A stretch of DNA of 64,000 bases from Oscillospiraceae bacterium (GCA_015063845.1 SVTJ01000002.1:181066-245065); one strand, 5' to 3'. Counted from the first letter of the stretch, positions 8,575 to 18,292 are shown. Program-made: numbers and translations. Notes: a model not told the origin generated them from the letters alone.

Positions 8575-10602
8575 TTATTTATCTTTGAAATATTCTTCCA
8601 TCACGCGTCCCGCCGCAAGGGAGGCGCAATAACCGTGCTGACCTTTCTCTATGATGCACGAAACCACGAGCTCGGGTTGTCCATCCACCATAGCGAAGCC
8701 TGTGAAAAGCGCGTTGGGGTCGTCTTGCCCGTCAACCTCGGCTGTACCCGTTTTTCCGCCAAGCTTGACATTGTCGGGAATGTTTTCGAAGTTTTTGAAA
8801 ACCTCATCGTTGTTATATACAACCATTCCCATCGAGGTCATAAGTGTATCGTACGTAGATTGCGAGAAGTCGACGTTCTCAGCAACGCTTGGCGTATATG
8901 CGGATATAACTTCTTTGGTATAGAAGTTGCGCACAGAGCCGAGCAGATGAGTATTGTACCTTGCGCCTTTGTTGATTATCGACGAGGTGTATACGCTGAG
9001 TTGAAGCGGAGTATATCCGTGATCGGACTGACCGATAGCGGCGGAGATATCATTTCCCTTGTTCCATTCTGCGTTGTTCTGAGGCCCTGCGACCGTGCCT
9101 ATGCTTTCTCCAAGCTCAATACCAGTTTTTACCCCAAGACCAAGACTTTGCGTATATCTTGTTGCGGGAGTGATGCCCATTTGATATCCGACCTCATAAA
9201 AGAAGATGTTGCAAGACTCCTGGATAGCCTCGTATAAGTTTGCTTGACCGTGAGATGCAAGGCAGGTAGGTCCGTGAAGTCGGTCGTATTTTTGGTCACA
9301 CGCCAGATTTAGCTCGGGGGTGACAGTCAGTATAGACGTATTCGGGTCTGATATCGTTCCGTTTTCAAGTGCGGCAAGCGCCACGCCTATTTTATACGTC
9401 GAACCGGGGGCATATATACCCGACAGCGCTCTGTTAACAAGAGGGTTGTTTTTGTTTTCAAGCAGGGAATTATAGTAATCCTGACTTGAAAACTGCGTTA
9501 GATCATATGTGGGATAAGAAGCTATCGCAAGCACAGCACCCGTTTTGGGGTCGAGCACCGTTATTGCGCCCGAATCTCCTGTTTTACTTGACCTTGCCGC
9601 TTCTTCAAGTCCCTTCTCGGCGGCTATCTGAAGATCTATGTCTATGGTCAACCAAACGTCATTTCCGCTTATCGGCTCTTTTTCGTAGTACTTTTCCACG
9701 ATGTTTCCGTCACGGTCGTATTTTATGACCATCGTACCGTCCTGACCGTGAAGTATGCTCTCAAAGGCAAGCTCACAGCCCGACGTTCCGACGTATGCGT
9801 CCATTGGATATCCAAGCTCACTGTAATGGTCAGCGCTTTCAGCTGTTATCTTTCCAACTCTGCCGAGTATATGAGAGGCGATCCCGGGATAATTATACAC
9901 GCGTGTCGACATAGTCTTGAAATTAGCACCCTCGATCCCCGTTTCCTGAACGTACGTGACAAGCTCCATGCTAACGTCCTCGGCGATAGTGTAGAACTGA
10001 AAAGCTCCAAAGCCTATTCTGTCCATCTCATACCAAAGGCGCATAAGCGCGCTTATCTCTTCAGCGGTATACTTCTTTTCGTCGAGCTTGTGTCTATCCA
10101 TTATATATTCCGCAAGCTCTAAGGCGGTAGTGTCCTCATCAAGCTTGGAGCTTGCGAGATATTTGGAAAGATAGTAAGCGTGGTCGGACGACGGATCGTT
10201 AACCTCGCTGACGTATATAAAGTTTGGATAAAAGCCTACGATGGGGAAGAGGTCCTCGCAAAGCTTGTCCTCGTTATCGGTCTGCTCCAACGCCTCGAGT
10301 GCTTCAAGCAGCTCTCTGTTGATATCGGCGTGCGTATCGGGCATTGCGCCGTATTCGTAGATAAGGTCATATGTCGTAGCGTTACCCACGAGAAGCTTTC
10401 CGTTGCGGTCGTATATCTCGCCGCGCAGACCGCTCACTGTAACTGTTTTTGTTATGGTATCGTCATCACCCATATAGTCGGTCTGCGGACCTCTTATCTT
10501 TACTACCGCAAGCACGACCAAAAAGGCGATGCATATAACGGAAAAGGATACGGCGAGAGCCGCATAACGAATATTCGAATTTTGGCGTTTTTGAGCTCTC
10601 AT
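8575..10602 (-). CDS. mrdA: Penicillin-binding protein 2 (elongasome transpeptidase)
   Basis: Class B peptidoglycan transpeptidase, 675 residues. One N-terminal transmembrane helix (about 11-35) anchors it, then a dimerisation domain starting at the SGLRGEIYDRNGK motif, then the transpeptidase domain. Active-site motifs are STYK (Ser401-Lys404), SCN (463-465) and KTGTAE near the C-terminus. It works with MreBCD and RodA in side-wall synthesis; being last in the mreBCD operon supports PBP2 rather than a division PBP. Confidence 0.9.
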   Translation of the reverse strand: MRAQKRQNSNIRYAALAVSFSVICIAFLVVLAVVKIRGPQTDYMGDDDTITKTVTVSGLRGEIYDRNGKLLVGNATTYDLIYEYGAMPDTHADINRELLEALEALEQTDNEDKLCEDLFPIVGFYPNFIYVSEVNDPSSDHAYYLSKYLASSKLDEDTTALELAEYIMDRHKLDEKKYTAEEISALMRLWYEMDRIGFGAFQFYTIAEDVSMELVTYVQETGIEGANFKTMSTRVYNYPGIASHILGRVGKITAESADHYSELGYPMDAYVGTSGCELAFESILHGQDGTMVIKYDRDGNIVEKYYEKEPISGNDVWLTIDIDLQIAAEKGLEEAARSSKTGDSGAITVLDPKTGAVLAIASYPTYDLTQFSSQDYYNSLLENKNNPLVNRALSGIYAPGSTYKIGVALAALENGTISDPNTSILTVTPELNLACDQKYDRLHGPTCLASHGQANLYEAIQESCNIFFYEVGYQMGITPATRYTQSLGLGVKTGIELGESIGTVAGPQNNAEWNKGNDISAAIGQSDHGYTPLQLSVYTSSIINKGARYNTHLLGSVRNFYTKEVISAYTPSVAENVDFSQSTYDTLMTSMGMVVYNNDEVFKNFENIPDNVKLGGKTGTAEVDGQDDPNALFTGFAMVDGQPELVVSCIIEKGQHGYCASLAAGRVMEEYFKDK

Positions 10603-10636
10603 TACCGTATCCTTTCATATATTTTCATCTAAAAAA

Positions 10637-11668
10637 TCATCCGCCGAGCGACCATACGAGATTTAAGCCGAGCATAGCGATCGCCGCCGCAATGCCGCCG
10701 TTCAAAAACAGCGGGCTTGCCCATCTCTCGGGGGGCTGCAGTATTCCTTTGTGAAGAGTAAACTCACGGCGTTTAACTATTACCATGACTATTCCCACGG
10801 TGCTTACCGTAAGCACAAATGCCTCGTAAAGAAGCAGGAGCATAAACGGAACCGCGTTGCTCGCGATAGCGGCAACGTCGCCTGATGCCAACACGTCAAA
10901 GTCAACACGCTCTACGATAAACGGAGCAACGAAGCCACCGAAGAAATTTATCAGTATATGATAAATTATCGTGTAGCGGAGCTTTCCTGTTTTTATATAT
11001 ATAAACGCAAGGAAAGCACCGATGAGAAATGCGTAGAAAACCTGATAGAAGTTGCCGTGTATGAGTGCAAAGAATGATGCAGAAAGAAATATCGCAAAGC
11101 CCTCTCCAAGCGCGGACAGCCTTGTGCAGATAATGTATCTGAAAAGTATCTCCTCAAGAATGGGGGCAAGTATGACCGTGGTTAGGAGATTGAACCACCA
11201 CGGCACGCTGCTGACCGCCACTGCAACGGGGTTCTCTGTGGCTGTTCCGTATAAGTTTTGCATAAGCGTAAAAAATGTCTGAGAGATATTGCTTCCGACA
11301 GTCATAAGCGCCATACAAATGCAAAAGCCTATGAAAAACTTTCCGATCGGCATTTTTACGGGAATGGGTTTTTCATAAGGAAGCTTACGCAAAAATGGCA
11401 AACCGCACGGCAGAGCTATTGCGTAAATTGCAAGAAAATTAAGTATATTGCCGAAAGCAAAATGGTCAATAGCTTTGGGGTAAACTACCATAAAGGCAAG
11501 ACTTACTAACAGTACAACGGCTTGAATGACAATTGTCATTGTAAAAGCAAACCAGCCGAAGCGGGAAAAATAGCGCGTTGCGCTTTGCTGTGTCAGTCTG
11601 CCTGTTGCAAGGTCAAGCTCGAAATGTTCACTTTGATTATTTTGATTATATTGGGTATTTCCGTTCAT
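10637..11668 (-). CDS. CPBP-family intramembrane metalloprotease
   Basis: 343 residues with about eight hydrophobic segments. The CPBP (Abi/CaaX protease) motifs are present: EEILFR (catalytic glutamates), FALIHGN (His) and IIYHILINFFGG (His/Asn). The segment between the cytoplasmic N-terminus and the first helix is rich in Asn and Gln. It lies between mreD and mrdA, 34 bases upstream of mrdA, an unusual place for this family. The substrate is unknown. Confidence 0.85.
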   Translation of the reverse strand: MNGNTQYNQNNQSEHFELDLATGRLTQQSATRYFSRFGWFAFTMTIVIQAVVLLVSLAFMVVYPKAIDHFAFGNILNFLAIYAIALPCGLPFLRKLPYEKPIPVKMPIGKFFIGFCICMALMTVGSNISQTFFTLMQNLYGTATENPVAVAVSSVPWWFNLLTTVILAPILEEILFRYIICTRLSALGEGFAIFLSASFFALIHGNFYQVFYAFLIGAFLAFIYIKTGKLRYTIIYHILINFFGGFVAPFIVERVDFDVLASGDVAAIASNAVPFMLLLLYEAFVLTVSTVGIVMVIVKRREFTLHKGILQPPERWASPLFLNGGIAAAIAMLGLNLVWSLGG

Positions 11669-11689
11669 ATGTGTCCTTTCTAAATGCTC

Positions 11690-12232
11690 TCAAAAAGAGA
11701 ACTTGTTCCTTGCTCCTATGGGAAGCATACACAGCTTTATTAAAAAATAAACGGGTATGCATAGTGTAAACGTTGAGAGAAGCTCGGGGAGTATAATGCT
11801 TCCCAAGACCGATGCCGCAGGGAGCTTTCCTATGGCTATCCACAAATTAAGATACGTGCCTATGCCTCGCAAAACGAGCATTGGCAGCATAAGCAATAAA
11901 AATGACAAAAGCTTTGGAATGAGCTTTTCTCCTATAAGTATGGCAACCGTCGCGGCGATAAGATAAAACAATGCTGAAAAGCTTGGAGCCGTCGAGCCCA
12001 GCGCATCTATAAAATATCCTGCCGAGATGGCGCATATGATAGCTGCTTTTTTGTTGTCAAGCATAGCTATCGCGCATACTGTGCTTATTATAAGGTCGGG
12101 CGTTGAGCCAAAAGGGGAGAGTCGTGAGAAGAAGGAGCATTGAAGCACTCCTATGAGAAATATCGCTATACCGTATACAATAATACGGCGAAGCAGCATT
12201 CTTTTTTCTCCCGATGAGGTAAGGCTCTTCAT
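11690..12232 (-). CDS. mreD: Rod shape-determining protein MreD
   Basis: 180 residues, small polytopic membrane protein with about five hydrophobic segments, beginning RMLLRRIIVYGIAIFL. The start at 12232 overlaps the mreC stop in ATGA and follows AAGGAGG, so I prefer it to the in-frame start at 12259. The sequence itself is weakly conserved; position after mreC gives the identity. Confidence 0.85.
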   Translation of the reverse strand: MKSLTSSGEKRMLLRRIIVYGIAIFLIGVLQCSFFSRLSPFGSTPDLIISTVCAIAMLDNKKAAIICAISAGYFIDALGSTAPSFSALFYLIAATVAILIGEKLIPKLLSFLLLMLPMLVLRGIGTYLNLWIAIGKLPAASVLGSIILPELLSTFTLCIPVYFLIKLCMLPIGARNKFSF

Positions 12233-13074
12233 TGCGCTACCTCCTTGTCGTATCCGCATATTATCATAACGCTTCCGAGACTATCAAGCTTTGAAAAGTC
12301 GATGGACGGCTCAACCACCGCCTTGAGCTTTCTCGTTGCTTCGTCTGCTTCTATTGAGATAATGCGGCCGATATAAAGACCGTTCGGATAAACGCTTCCC
12401 GTGCCGCTGGTATATACTCTGTCTCCGACCTTTATATCTGCGTCTGCGGCATAGCTCATAAGGCATTTACCCTGCTGACGGAGAGCTATATCACCTTCTA
12501 CTGTTCCAATAACGCCCGTTCGGTCTGTGTATACGCCGACCGTGCTGGACGTTTCGACGATGCTTACCACCTTACACCAGTCAAGCCCCGTTTCGGTCAC
12601 GTGTCCAAGAAGTCCCGACGAGGTTATGACTGGCATATTGTTCTTTATTCCGTGTACCGCGCCCTTGTTGAGTGTAAGCACAGTGGAGTAGTTACCTGCC
12701 TCGTGTGAAATTATGTCGGCATCGGTAAGAACGAATTGCGGATTGTTATTGTGAAGCTCAAGGTATTCTCTGAGCCATTCGTTTTCGGTCTTTAGCACCT
12801 CATTGTCGGAGGACTGATGCTTTAGTGCCTCAATTTCGGCTTTAAGCTCCTCATTCTCTTTGACAAGCTCGTCATAATCCTTAAATACCGATACAAATCC
12901 GTCTATTGCTCCCGCGACCTTGCCACCGCACCACTCAAAGGGCTTTGCAATGGTCTTAAGTCCGCTTCTGATTATGTCCACCTGACCGAATGCGGCAAGC
13001 ACGGAGGGAACGAGCACTATTATGACCGCTATGATCACACACACTATAAAAAATTTAGATTTTATAAATTTCAT
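12229..13074 (-). CDS. mreC: Rod shape-determining protein MreC
   Basis: 281 residues: one N-terminal transmembrane helix (about 7-30), a coiled coil (about 65-95, YDELVKENEELKAEIEALKH) and the beta-domain with GLLGHVTETG and TSGTGSVYPNGLYIGRI motifs typical of MreC. It organises the elongasome outside the membrane. Start supported by AAAGGAGG. Confidence 0.93.
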   Translation of the reverse strand: MKFIKSKFFIVCVIIAVIIVLVPSVLAAFGQVDIIRSGLKTIAKPFEWCGGKVAGAIDGFVSVFKDYDELVKENEELKAEIEALKHQSSDNEVLKTENEWLREYLELHNNNPQFVLTDADIISHEAGNYSTVLTLNKGAVHGIKNNMPVITSSGLLGHVTETGLDWCKVVSIVETSSTVGVYTDRTGVIGTVEGDIALRQQGKCLMSYAADADIKVGDRVYTSGTGSVYPNGLYIGRIISIEADEATRKLKAVVEPSIDFSKLDSLGSVMIICGYDKEVAQ

Positions 13075-13121
13075 TTTCGCTCCTCCTTTCTTGCCTTTTC
13101 ACTATTATTTCTTACGTCAGA

Positions 13122-14129
13122 TCATCTTCCTCTGTATCTCAGTAGATCGCCCATCTGTCCTTCGCTCTCAAGTACTCTCGATATTCCGATGCACACCGCT
13201 TCAAGAGGACGCTTTGCGACCGTGACCTTTATTCCTGTCTTTTCGGATATCAATCTGTCAACTCCGCGAAGCATTGCTCCGCCGCCCGTGAGCATTATGC
13301 CGTAATCGTATATATCGGACGACAGCTCAGGCGGTGTTGTTTCAAGCGTGTGTTTTATGGCGTCGATTATCTCGTACAGCGGCTCGCGCACCGCCTCTCT
13401 GATCTCACCTGACGATACCTTTATCGTTGCTCCGAGACCGCTTAGCAGATTTCTTCCCGCCACGGTCATCTCGCCCTTGTCAAATGCGGCGTGAGCCGAG
13501 CCACAGCCTCTCTTTAGGTCTTCTGCGGTTGCGGTACCTATGAGAGTGCTTCTCGTTTTTCTCAGATGCTCGACTATCGCATCGTCAAATTGGTCTCCCG
13601 CGATGCGCACCGAGCCTGCGCTCACTATACCTCCGTGGCTGATAACGGCTATTTCGGTAGAGCCGCCGCCTATGTCGACTATCATACTGCCCTTTGCCGC
13701 ACCTACGCGAAGTCCCGTGCCTATCGCCGCCGCGAGCGGCTCGTCGATAAGAGCGACCGATCTCGCGCCTGCCTCGAATATGGCGTCCTCAAGCGCGCGC
13801 TTTTCAACGCCCGTTGCTTCGTGGGGGATGCAGACTATTATTGCGGGGCGAGAGAATATTGAGAATGCTCCGCTGACCTCGAGAAATCCGCGAACCATTT
13901 TGGAAGCTACCTCATATTCGGCTATAACTCCGCCACGAAGCGGTCTGAATGCCGTTATGCCCTCGGGAGTTTTACCGAGCATATTTTTTGCTGACATTCC
14001 AAGTGCCACGATCTCTCGGCTGGTGTCATTTATAGCTACCACCGACGGCGCGCGCAGAATTATGCCTCTTCCTTTGGCACAAATAAGCGTGTTTGCCGTG
14101 CCAAGGTCGATGCCGAATATTTTTGCCAT
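13122..14129 (-). CDS. mreB: Actin-like cell shape protein MreB
   Basis: 335 residues, standard MreB length. Phosphate-binding and adenosine motifs are seen: GIDLGTANTLI near the N-terminus, MIVDIGGGSTEIAVIS in the middle and LTGGGAMLRGVD near the C-terminus. Membrane-associated actin homologue guiding side-wall synthesis. Start follows AAAGGAG; second gene after maf in the operon. Confidence 0.95.
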   Translation of the reverse strand: MAKIFGIDLGTANTLICAKGRGIILRAPSVVAINDTSREIVALGMSAKNMLGKTPEGITAFRPLRGGVIAEYEVASKMVRGFLEVSGAFSIFSRPAIIVCIPHEATGVEKRALEDAIFEAGARSVALIDEPLAAAIGTGLRVGAAKGSMIVDIGGGSTEIAVISHGGIVSAGSVRIAGDQFDDAIVEHLRKTRSTLIGTATAEDLKRGCGSAHAAFDKGEMTVAGRNLLSGLGATIKVSSGEIREAVREPLYEIIDAIKHTLETTPPELSSDIYDYGIMLTGGGAMLRGVDRLISEKTGIKVTVAKRPLEAVCIGISRVLESEGQMGDLLRYRGR

Positions 14130-14174
14130 CGTATGCTCTCCTTTCTCCCGTATTTTATGCGCTTTAAGACAGTT

Positions 14175-14786
14175 TTATATTTCGTCGGGATAACGCCCGA
14201 CCACTTTTTTGAACAGCGATGAAAGCTTGTTGACGGGGAGACCTACAACTCCGAAATAGCAACCGTCAATACCGCGTACCCATTGAGAAAAACGTCCTTG
14301 GATGCCGTAACTTCCTGCTTTGTCAAATGGATCACCGCTGTCTATATATTTTTTTATTTCCTCGTGTGGGATATTGTCAACGTGTACAGTAGTGACGCTA
14401 TGGTCTACGTGTGTTGTGCCGTGATAGGTGATCGCGATACCCGTGCAAACGGTATGTGCCCGTCCGCTTATAAGAGATAGCATCTCGTATGCCTCGTCCT
14501 CATTTTGAGGCTTGCCGAGAATACGTCCGTCGCAGGCAACTACGGTGTCTGCTGAAATAATTATAGCTCCCTCGTCCTCACCCTTGGCGGCAAGAGCATT
14601 GAGTGTTGCCTCTCCCTTGCGGCGCGCCAGCTCTCTCGTGAGCTCTATGGGGTCTGTCAGGTCACAGCTCTCGTCCACGTCTGCCGATACAACGCAAAAA
14701 CATGCTCCCATTCCCGCGAGTATTTCCTTACGACGGGGAGAGGCAGAGGCGAGAACTATATGTTCCGAGGGGCTTTTTTGTGTCAT
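14175..14786 (-). CDS. maf: Maf-family nucleotide pyrophosphatase
   Basis: 203 residues from the chosen start. Motifs: ASASPRRKEIL at the N-terminus, DTVVACDGRILGKP and the SGRAHTVCTGIA segment. Maf proteins hydrolyse modified or canonical NTPs (dTTP/UTP group) and are often next to mreB, as here. An in-frame ATG at 14876 overlaps the -35 box of the promoter at 14848-14876, so the start at 14786, 8 bases after GGAG, is preferred. Confidence 0.92.
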   Translation of the reverse strand: MTQKSPSEHIVLASASPRRKEILAGMGACFCVVSADVDESCDLTDPIELTRELARRKGEATLNALAAKGEDEGAIIISADTVVACDGRILGKPQNEDEAYEMLSLISGRAHTVCTGIAITYHGTTHVDHSVTTVHVDNIPHEEIKKYIDSGDPFDKAGSYGIQGRFSQWVRGIDGCYFGVVGLPVNKLSSLFKKVVGRYPDEI

Positions 14787-14847
14787 TTGTGTACTCCGTT
14801 CTTTCGCAAATCCCGATTTTGGCACTAAAATACCATTATCCAGTATA

Positions 14848-14876
14848 ATTATAGCACAAAACGTTCTCCATTTCAA
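14848..14876 (-). promoter_or_regulatory. Promoter of maf-mreBCD-mrdA operon
   Basis: Minus strand TTGAAA, 17 bases, TATAAT, about 60 bases upstream of the maf start. Confidence 0.8.
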
Positions 14877-14948
14877 GAATAAAGATATAATTATATATAA
14901 TAATATATAACAATTTTTTGAAACTTTTTATAAAATGAGCGCTCTGTG

Positions 14949-14977
14949 TTGAAAAGCAACTGCTTTTGTGGTATAAT
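14949..14977 (+). promoter_or_regulatory. Promoter of birA-tmk
   Basis: TTGAAA, 17 bases, TATAAT. It rules out the in-frame ATG at 14946 as the birA start. Confidence 0.8.
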
Positions 14978-15008
14978 CTATTTAACCGCAAGGAAAAGGA
15001 GAGAGATC

Positions 15009-15791
15009 GTGCGCGAAGATGGTATTTTTTCGACACTGATAAAAAGAGGTGTCAGCGTTTTTGAATATGATACGGTCGGCTCGACAAATACCGAGGCGCG
15101 CGCGTATGCGCAAAACGGCGGTATAGCTCCCGCGCTTTTTATTGCAAATGAGCAGACTGCAGGCAGAGGAAGACTTGGCAGAAGCTTTTATTCTCCCGCT
15201 GACACGGGTCTTTATATGACGCTTCTGCTTGATGTAACGGGTGATGTGGCATCGTCTGTTGTGAGGATCACGACGTGCGCGGCGGTAGCAACTGCACGCT
15301 CTATTGAGGAGTGTACGGGTATATCTGTCGCTATAAAGTGGGTAAACGATATTTATATCGACGGCAAAAAGATATGCGGTATACTTGCTCAAAATTTTGA
15401 GGCAAACGGTAAAAGATACGTTATGATAGGTGTAGGCATAAATCTCTCGACGGGAGATTTTCCCGAGGAGATAAAAGGTATTGCCGCTTCGCTTGGCGTT
15501 GAGAATGCGCCGCTTGTCGCGCGAAAGCTCGCAAATAGCATAGGCGTGAATTTGATGGATATATATGAGCGAGTAAAAAATGGAGATATCTTGTATATTG
15601 AAGAATATAAAAGGCGGTCGGCAGTTATCGGTAGAGCGGTCATATATACGGTCGGCAATAAGCAGGGTAGCGGAATTGCCGAGAATATCGACCAAAACGG
15701 TGCGCTGTACGTGCGACTTGATAACGGTGGACTTGAAATATTAAACAGCGGTGAGATCAGTTTAAGAATTAAGAAAGAGGACGAAAAATGA
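15009..15791 (+). CDS. birA: Biotin-protein ligase without HTH domain
   Basis: 260 residues. Catalytic motifs: TVGSTNTEA, GRGRLGRSFYSP (biotinyl-AMP loop) and IKWVNDIYIDGKKICGIL (Lys). A C-terminal SH3-like cap follows (about 215-260). The GTG start at 15009 lies 8 bases after AGGAG. No N-terminal helix-turn-helix is present, so this is the monofunctional group I form that only biotinylates carboxylase subunits and does not repress biotin genes. It overlaps tmk by 4 bases. Confidence 0.9.
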   Translation: MREDGIFSTLIKRGVSVFEYDTVGSTNTEARAYAQNGGIAPALFIANEQTAGRGRLGRSFYSPADTGLYMTLLLDVTGDVASSVVRITTCAAVATARSIEECTGISVAIKWVNDIYIDGKKICGILAQNFEANGKRYVMIGVGINLSTGDFPEEIKGIAASLGVENAPLVARKLANSIGVNLMDIYERVKNGDILYIEEYKRRSAVIGRAVIYTVGNKQGSGIAENIDQNGALYVRLDNGGLEILNSGEISLRIKKEDEK

Positions 15792-16402
15792 AGGGCAGAT
15801 TTATAGTTTTCGAGGGAATAGACGGTTCGGGAAAGACGACGCAGGCAAAGCTCCTTGCGGAGTATCTCGAGGGACAAGGAAAAAAGGCGGTGCTCACAGC
15901 TGAGCCGACTAAATTGCCCACGGGTAAAGCGCTTCGCGAGGCTCTTGGCGGCAAGGTGAAAAAGAGCGAGTGCGAAATGGCAGTGCTCTTTGTACAGGAT
16001 AGGATAGCGCACAATATAGTTCCCGAGGACGGCATCGAAGCGCTTGTAAACGCGGGAGTGGACGTTATTTGTGACAGATACTACTATTCAACGCTCGCTT
16101 ATCAAGGACAGTCCACCGACTATGCTTGGGTAAAGTCGATGAACCTTAGCTGTCCCGAGATACGCAAGCCCGACTTGTGTATATACATCGACCTGCTCCC
16201 CGAGCAAAGTCTTGAGCGCATATCAAAGGGAAGAGACAGCGTTGAGATATATGAGAATGTCGAAACGCTGACGAAGGTGAGAGACAAGTTTTTATCGGTC
16301 ATCGACGACCTTTCTGCAACTGACAATATAAAGGTCATCAATGGATACAGAACACCTGAAGAAGTGGCAGCCGAGATACAAAAAACAGTAAACGCATTAT
16401 AA
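15788..16402 (+). CDS. tmk: Thymidylate kinase
   Basis: 204 residues, dTMP kinase of the dTTP pathway. P-loop FEGIDGSGKTTQ at residues 6-17, DRYYYSTLAYQG (DRY motif) at about 97-108 and a lid region around RISKGRDSVEIYE. The start overlaps the birA stop (ATGA). The terminator at 16401-16443 begins at its stop codon. Confidence 0.93.
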   Translation: MKGRFIVFEGIDGSGKTTQAKLLAEYLEGQGKKAVLTAEPTKLPTGKALREALGGKVKKSECEMAVLFVQDRIAHNIVPEDGIEALVNAGVDVICDRYYYSTLAYQGQSTDYAWVKSMNLSCPEIRKPDLCIYIDLLPEQSLERISKGRDSVEIYENVETLTKVRDKFLSVIDDLSATDNIKVINGYRTPEEVAAEIQKTVNAL

Positions 16403-16443
16403 AAAAACAAGAGCACCGTGATGTCACGGTGCTCTTGTTTTTT
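16401..16443 (+). terminator. Terminator of birA-tmk
   Basis: 15-bp perfect stem (ACAAGAGCACCGTGA arm), 2-base spacer, then a T run; A runs on the other side make it potentially bidirectional. Confidence 0.9.
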
Positions 16444-16483
16444 AGCGTTCAAAGTAGGATTTATCGGTGTGTTCGCAAAGAGT

Positions 16484-16517
16484 GTTAGGGGAACTTCTTT
16501 CAAGAAGTTCCCCTAAC
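16484..16517. terminator. Palindrome family member c
   Basis: Perfect 16-bp arms GTTAGGGGAACTTCTT with spacer TC. It stands 40 bases beyond the tmk terminator and 16 bases from the end of the convergent dehydrogenase gene. No U tract. Confidence 0.75.
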
Positions 16518-16532
16518 AATGCGGTTTGTTTT

Positions 16533-17534
16533 TTATGCCATAGTCTCCAGCATCTTCATGTTGACTTCGTATTTGCAAGCCTCACCGCCAATATATGCTT
16601 TAAACTCGTCAAGCATATACTTGCCCATTCTGGCTACCTCGTCGCCTGAGCTTCCCGCTATGTGGGGTGTTAAGAGACAGTTTTCCAAGGTGTAGAAGGG
16701 GTGTCCCTCTATTGGTGGCTCGGGATATGTGACGTCAAGAAGAGCTGTGAGGTCGGGGCGCTCACGAAGCACGCGCACAAGGTCGTCCTCGATCACCTGC
16801 GCGCCTCTGCCCGTGTTTATAAACACGGCATTTTCGCGCATTAGAGAGAAAAGCTGATAATTGAGCATCCCTTGTGTCTGCTCGTTGTTCGCAAGGTGAT
16901 TTGACACAACGAAAGAACGCTCGAAAAGCTCGTCAAGCGAGCACTTCTCAACGCCAAGCTCGTTTGCCTTTTGGTCGGGCAAAAACGGATCGAAGACTAT
17001 CACCTTCAGCTCATATTGCTTGAGCATTTGAATGACGAGCTTGCCTATCATGCCTGCGCCTATGATACCAACCGTCTCACCGTAGTTTCCTTTGCATTTG
17101 TTGGCTGCGTCTCTGGCGATCCGTTTTCCGTCAGCACGGAAAAGACGGCTTGTCAGGAAAAATCCCTTGTTGGCAAGTATTATCTCAGCCACTGTCATTT
17201 CGGCAACGGGTACGGCATTTGCCGCCCAAGCGGAAAACACCTTTACACCGCACTCGAGAAACGGACGCGCAAAGCTTTGCACGCTTCCCGCGCCGTAGAA
17301 AACACACTTAAGAGCAGGGAAGCACGTGCTTATCTCGTCTGCGTTAAACGTCGGCATTCCCCAACTTGAGAAGATGTATTCGACTTCCGAAAAATCAGAG
17401 GGGGAAGCCATAACGTCTTCCTTGCCGTATATGTTGGGAGCTATATCGGTAAGCTCACCGAGCGACTGACGCGTTTGTTCGTCAAAGACGGTGATTATAT
17501 GTTGAGGCTTTTCACCAAGAAATATAGCTTTCAT
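16533..17534 (-). CDS. D-isomer-specific 2-hydroxyacid dehydrogenase
   Basis: 333 residues, NAD-dependent. Rossmann motif GIIGAGMIGKLV (about 145-156), then NTGRGAQV (catalytic Arg region), a YPEPPIEGHPF acidic motif and the catalytic His in LTPHIAGSSG. Substrate class is a 2-keto/2-hydroxy acid. Last gene of the five-gene operon, overlapping the preceding isomerase by 4 bases, so its substrate is probably a product of that pathway. Confidence 0.88.
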   Translation of the reverse strand: MKAIFLGEKPQHIITVFDEQTRQSLGELTDIAPNIYGKEDVMASPSDFSEVEYIFSSWGMPTFNADEISTCFPALKCVFYGAGSVQSFARPFLECGVKVFSAWAANAVPVAEMTVAEIILANKGFFLTSRLFRADGKRIARDAANKCKGNYGETVGIIGAGMIGKLVIQMLKQYELKVIVFDPFLPDQKANELGVEKCSLDELFERSFVVSNHLANNEQTQGMLNYQLFSLMRENAVFINTGRGAQVIEDDLVRVLRERPDLTALLDVTYPEPPIEGHPFYTLENCLLTPHIAGSSGDEVARMGKYMLDEFKAYIGGEACKYEVNMKMLETMA

Positions 17535-18292
17535 TGTAGTCCTCCTATAATAGTTTTGAGAGCATTCGCCTCACGTTCAAGAGACGCTATGCTGTCGTCG
17601 GGCATAAATTCGAGAAGTAGCGTGCGAGGAGTTGTGAATTTTTCAAGATACGCTCTCCATTCCTCCACTCCCTCGTAAAGAGAGAAGCGCGCAGTGTCTT
17701 TCCATTGAAAAACGTGGATATGCTCGGTATATACGGCAATATTTTCGGCATAGTCAAGATTTTGCTCGATGCTCTGCCACTGAAACGGCTGCCAATACAT
17801 ACGGAAGCTCGGGGAATTTACCTCGTTCATAAGATACAGTGCGTCGGACAGCTTTTGCGTGTAGGTCTTTCTGTGACATTCCATACACAGCACCGCTCCC
17901 GCTTGCTCGGCGATATGCGCCGCCTGCTTGCAGAGTGCGATGAATCGAGCTCTTTCTTCGGCAGAGTAGTTGTCCGCACTTTTTTTGCCACACCAAAGGC
18001 GCAACACGTTCGTGCCGAGTATCTTTGCGGCAGCAATATAATCTTGCAACTCTTCAAGCGGTGTCTCGCCCAAATGGAAGTACGTGCCGTAGGAAGAGCA
18101 GGTAATGCCGTATTCCGCCTGAAGCCTTGCGATATCGTTAAGGCGTTGGATGTCCTTAAAAGGCGCGTGAACGTCACTGCCCCACTCTATACATTCAAGA
18201 CCCGCGTCACGCACAGCCTTTATGAGCTCAAGGGGTGTTTTGTCTCTGAAAGAAATAGATACCAAGCCCAATTTATAAGCGTTATTTTTCAT
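17531..18292 (-). CDS. Sugar phosphate isomerase/epimerase-like TIM barrel
   Basis: 253 residues, xylose-isomerase-like TIM barrel. Metal-site acidic and His positions are visible: CIEWGSDVH, GAVLCMECHRKT and a C-terminal LLLEFMPDDS. The start at 18292 follows AAGGACGG; an in-frame start 39 bases upstream is less likely. This fold covers isomerases, epimerases and dehydroshikimate dehydratases, so the exact reaction is open. Confidence 0.75.
   Translation of the reverse strand: MKNNAYKLGLVSISFRDKTPLELIKAVRDAGLECIEWGSDVHAPFKDIQRLNDIARLQAEYGITCSSYGTYFHLGETPLEELQDYIAAAKILGTNVLRLWCGKKSADNYSAEERARFIALCKQAAHIAEQAGAVLCMECHRKTYTQKLSDALYLMNEVNSPSFRMYWQPFQWQSIEQNLDYAENIAVYTEHIHVFQWKDTARFSLYEGVEEWRAYLEKFTTPRTLLLEFMPDDSIASLEREANALKTIIGGLQ

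Noticed and set aside
14787..14876. Longer N-terminus for maf
   Set aside because: The upstream ATG overlaps the -35 box and the extra residues do not fit the family.
14946..15008. Longer N-terminus for birA from the ATG at 14946
   Set aside because: This ATG lies upstream of the promoter -35 box; the GTG at 15009 has a good ribosome site.
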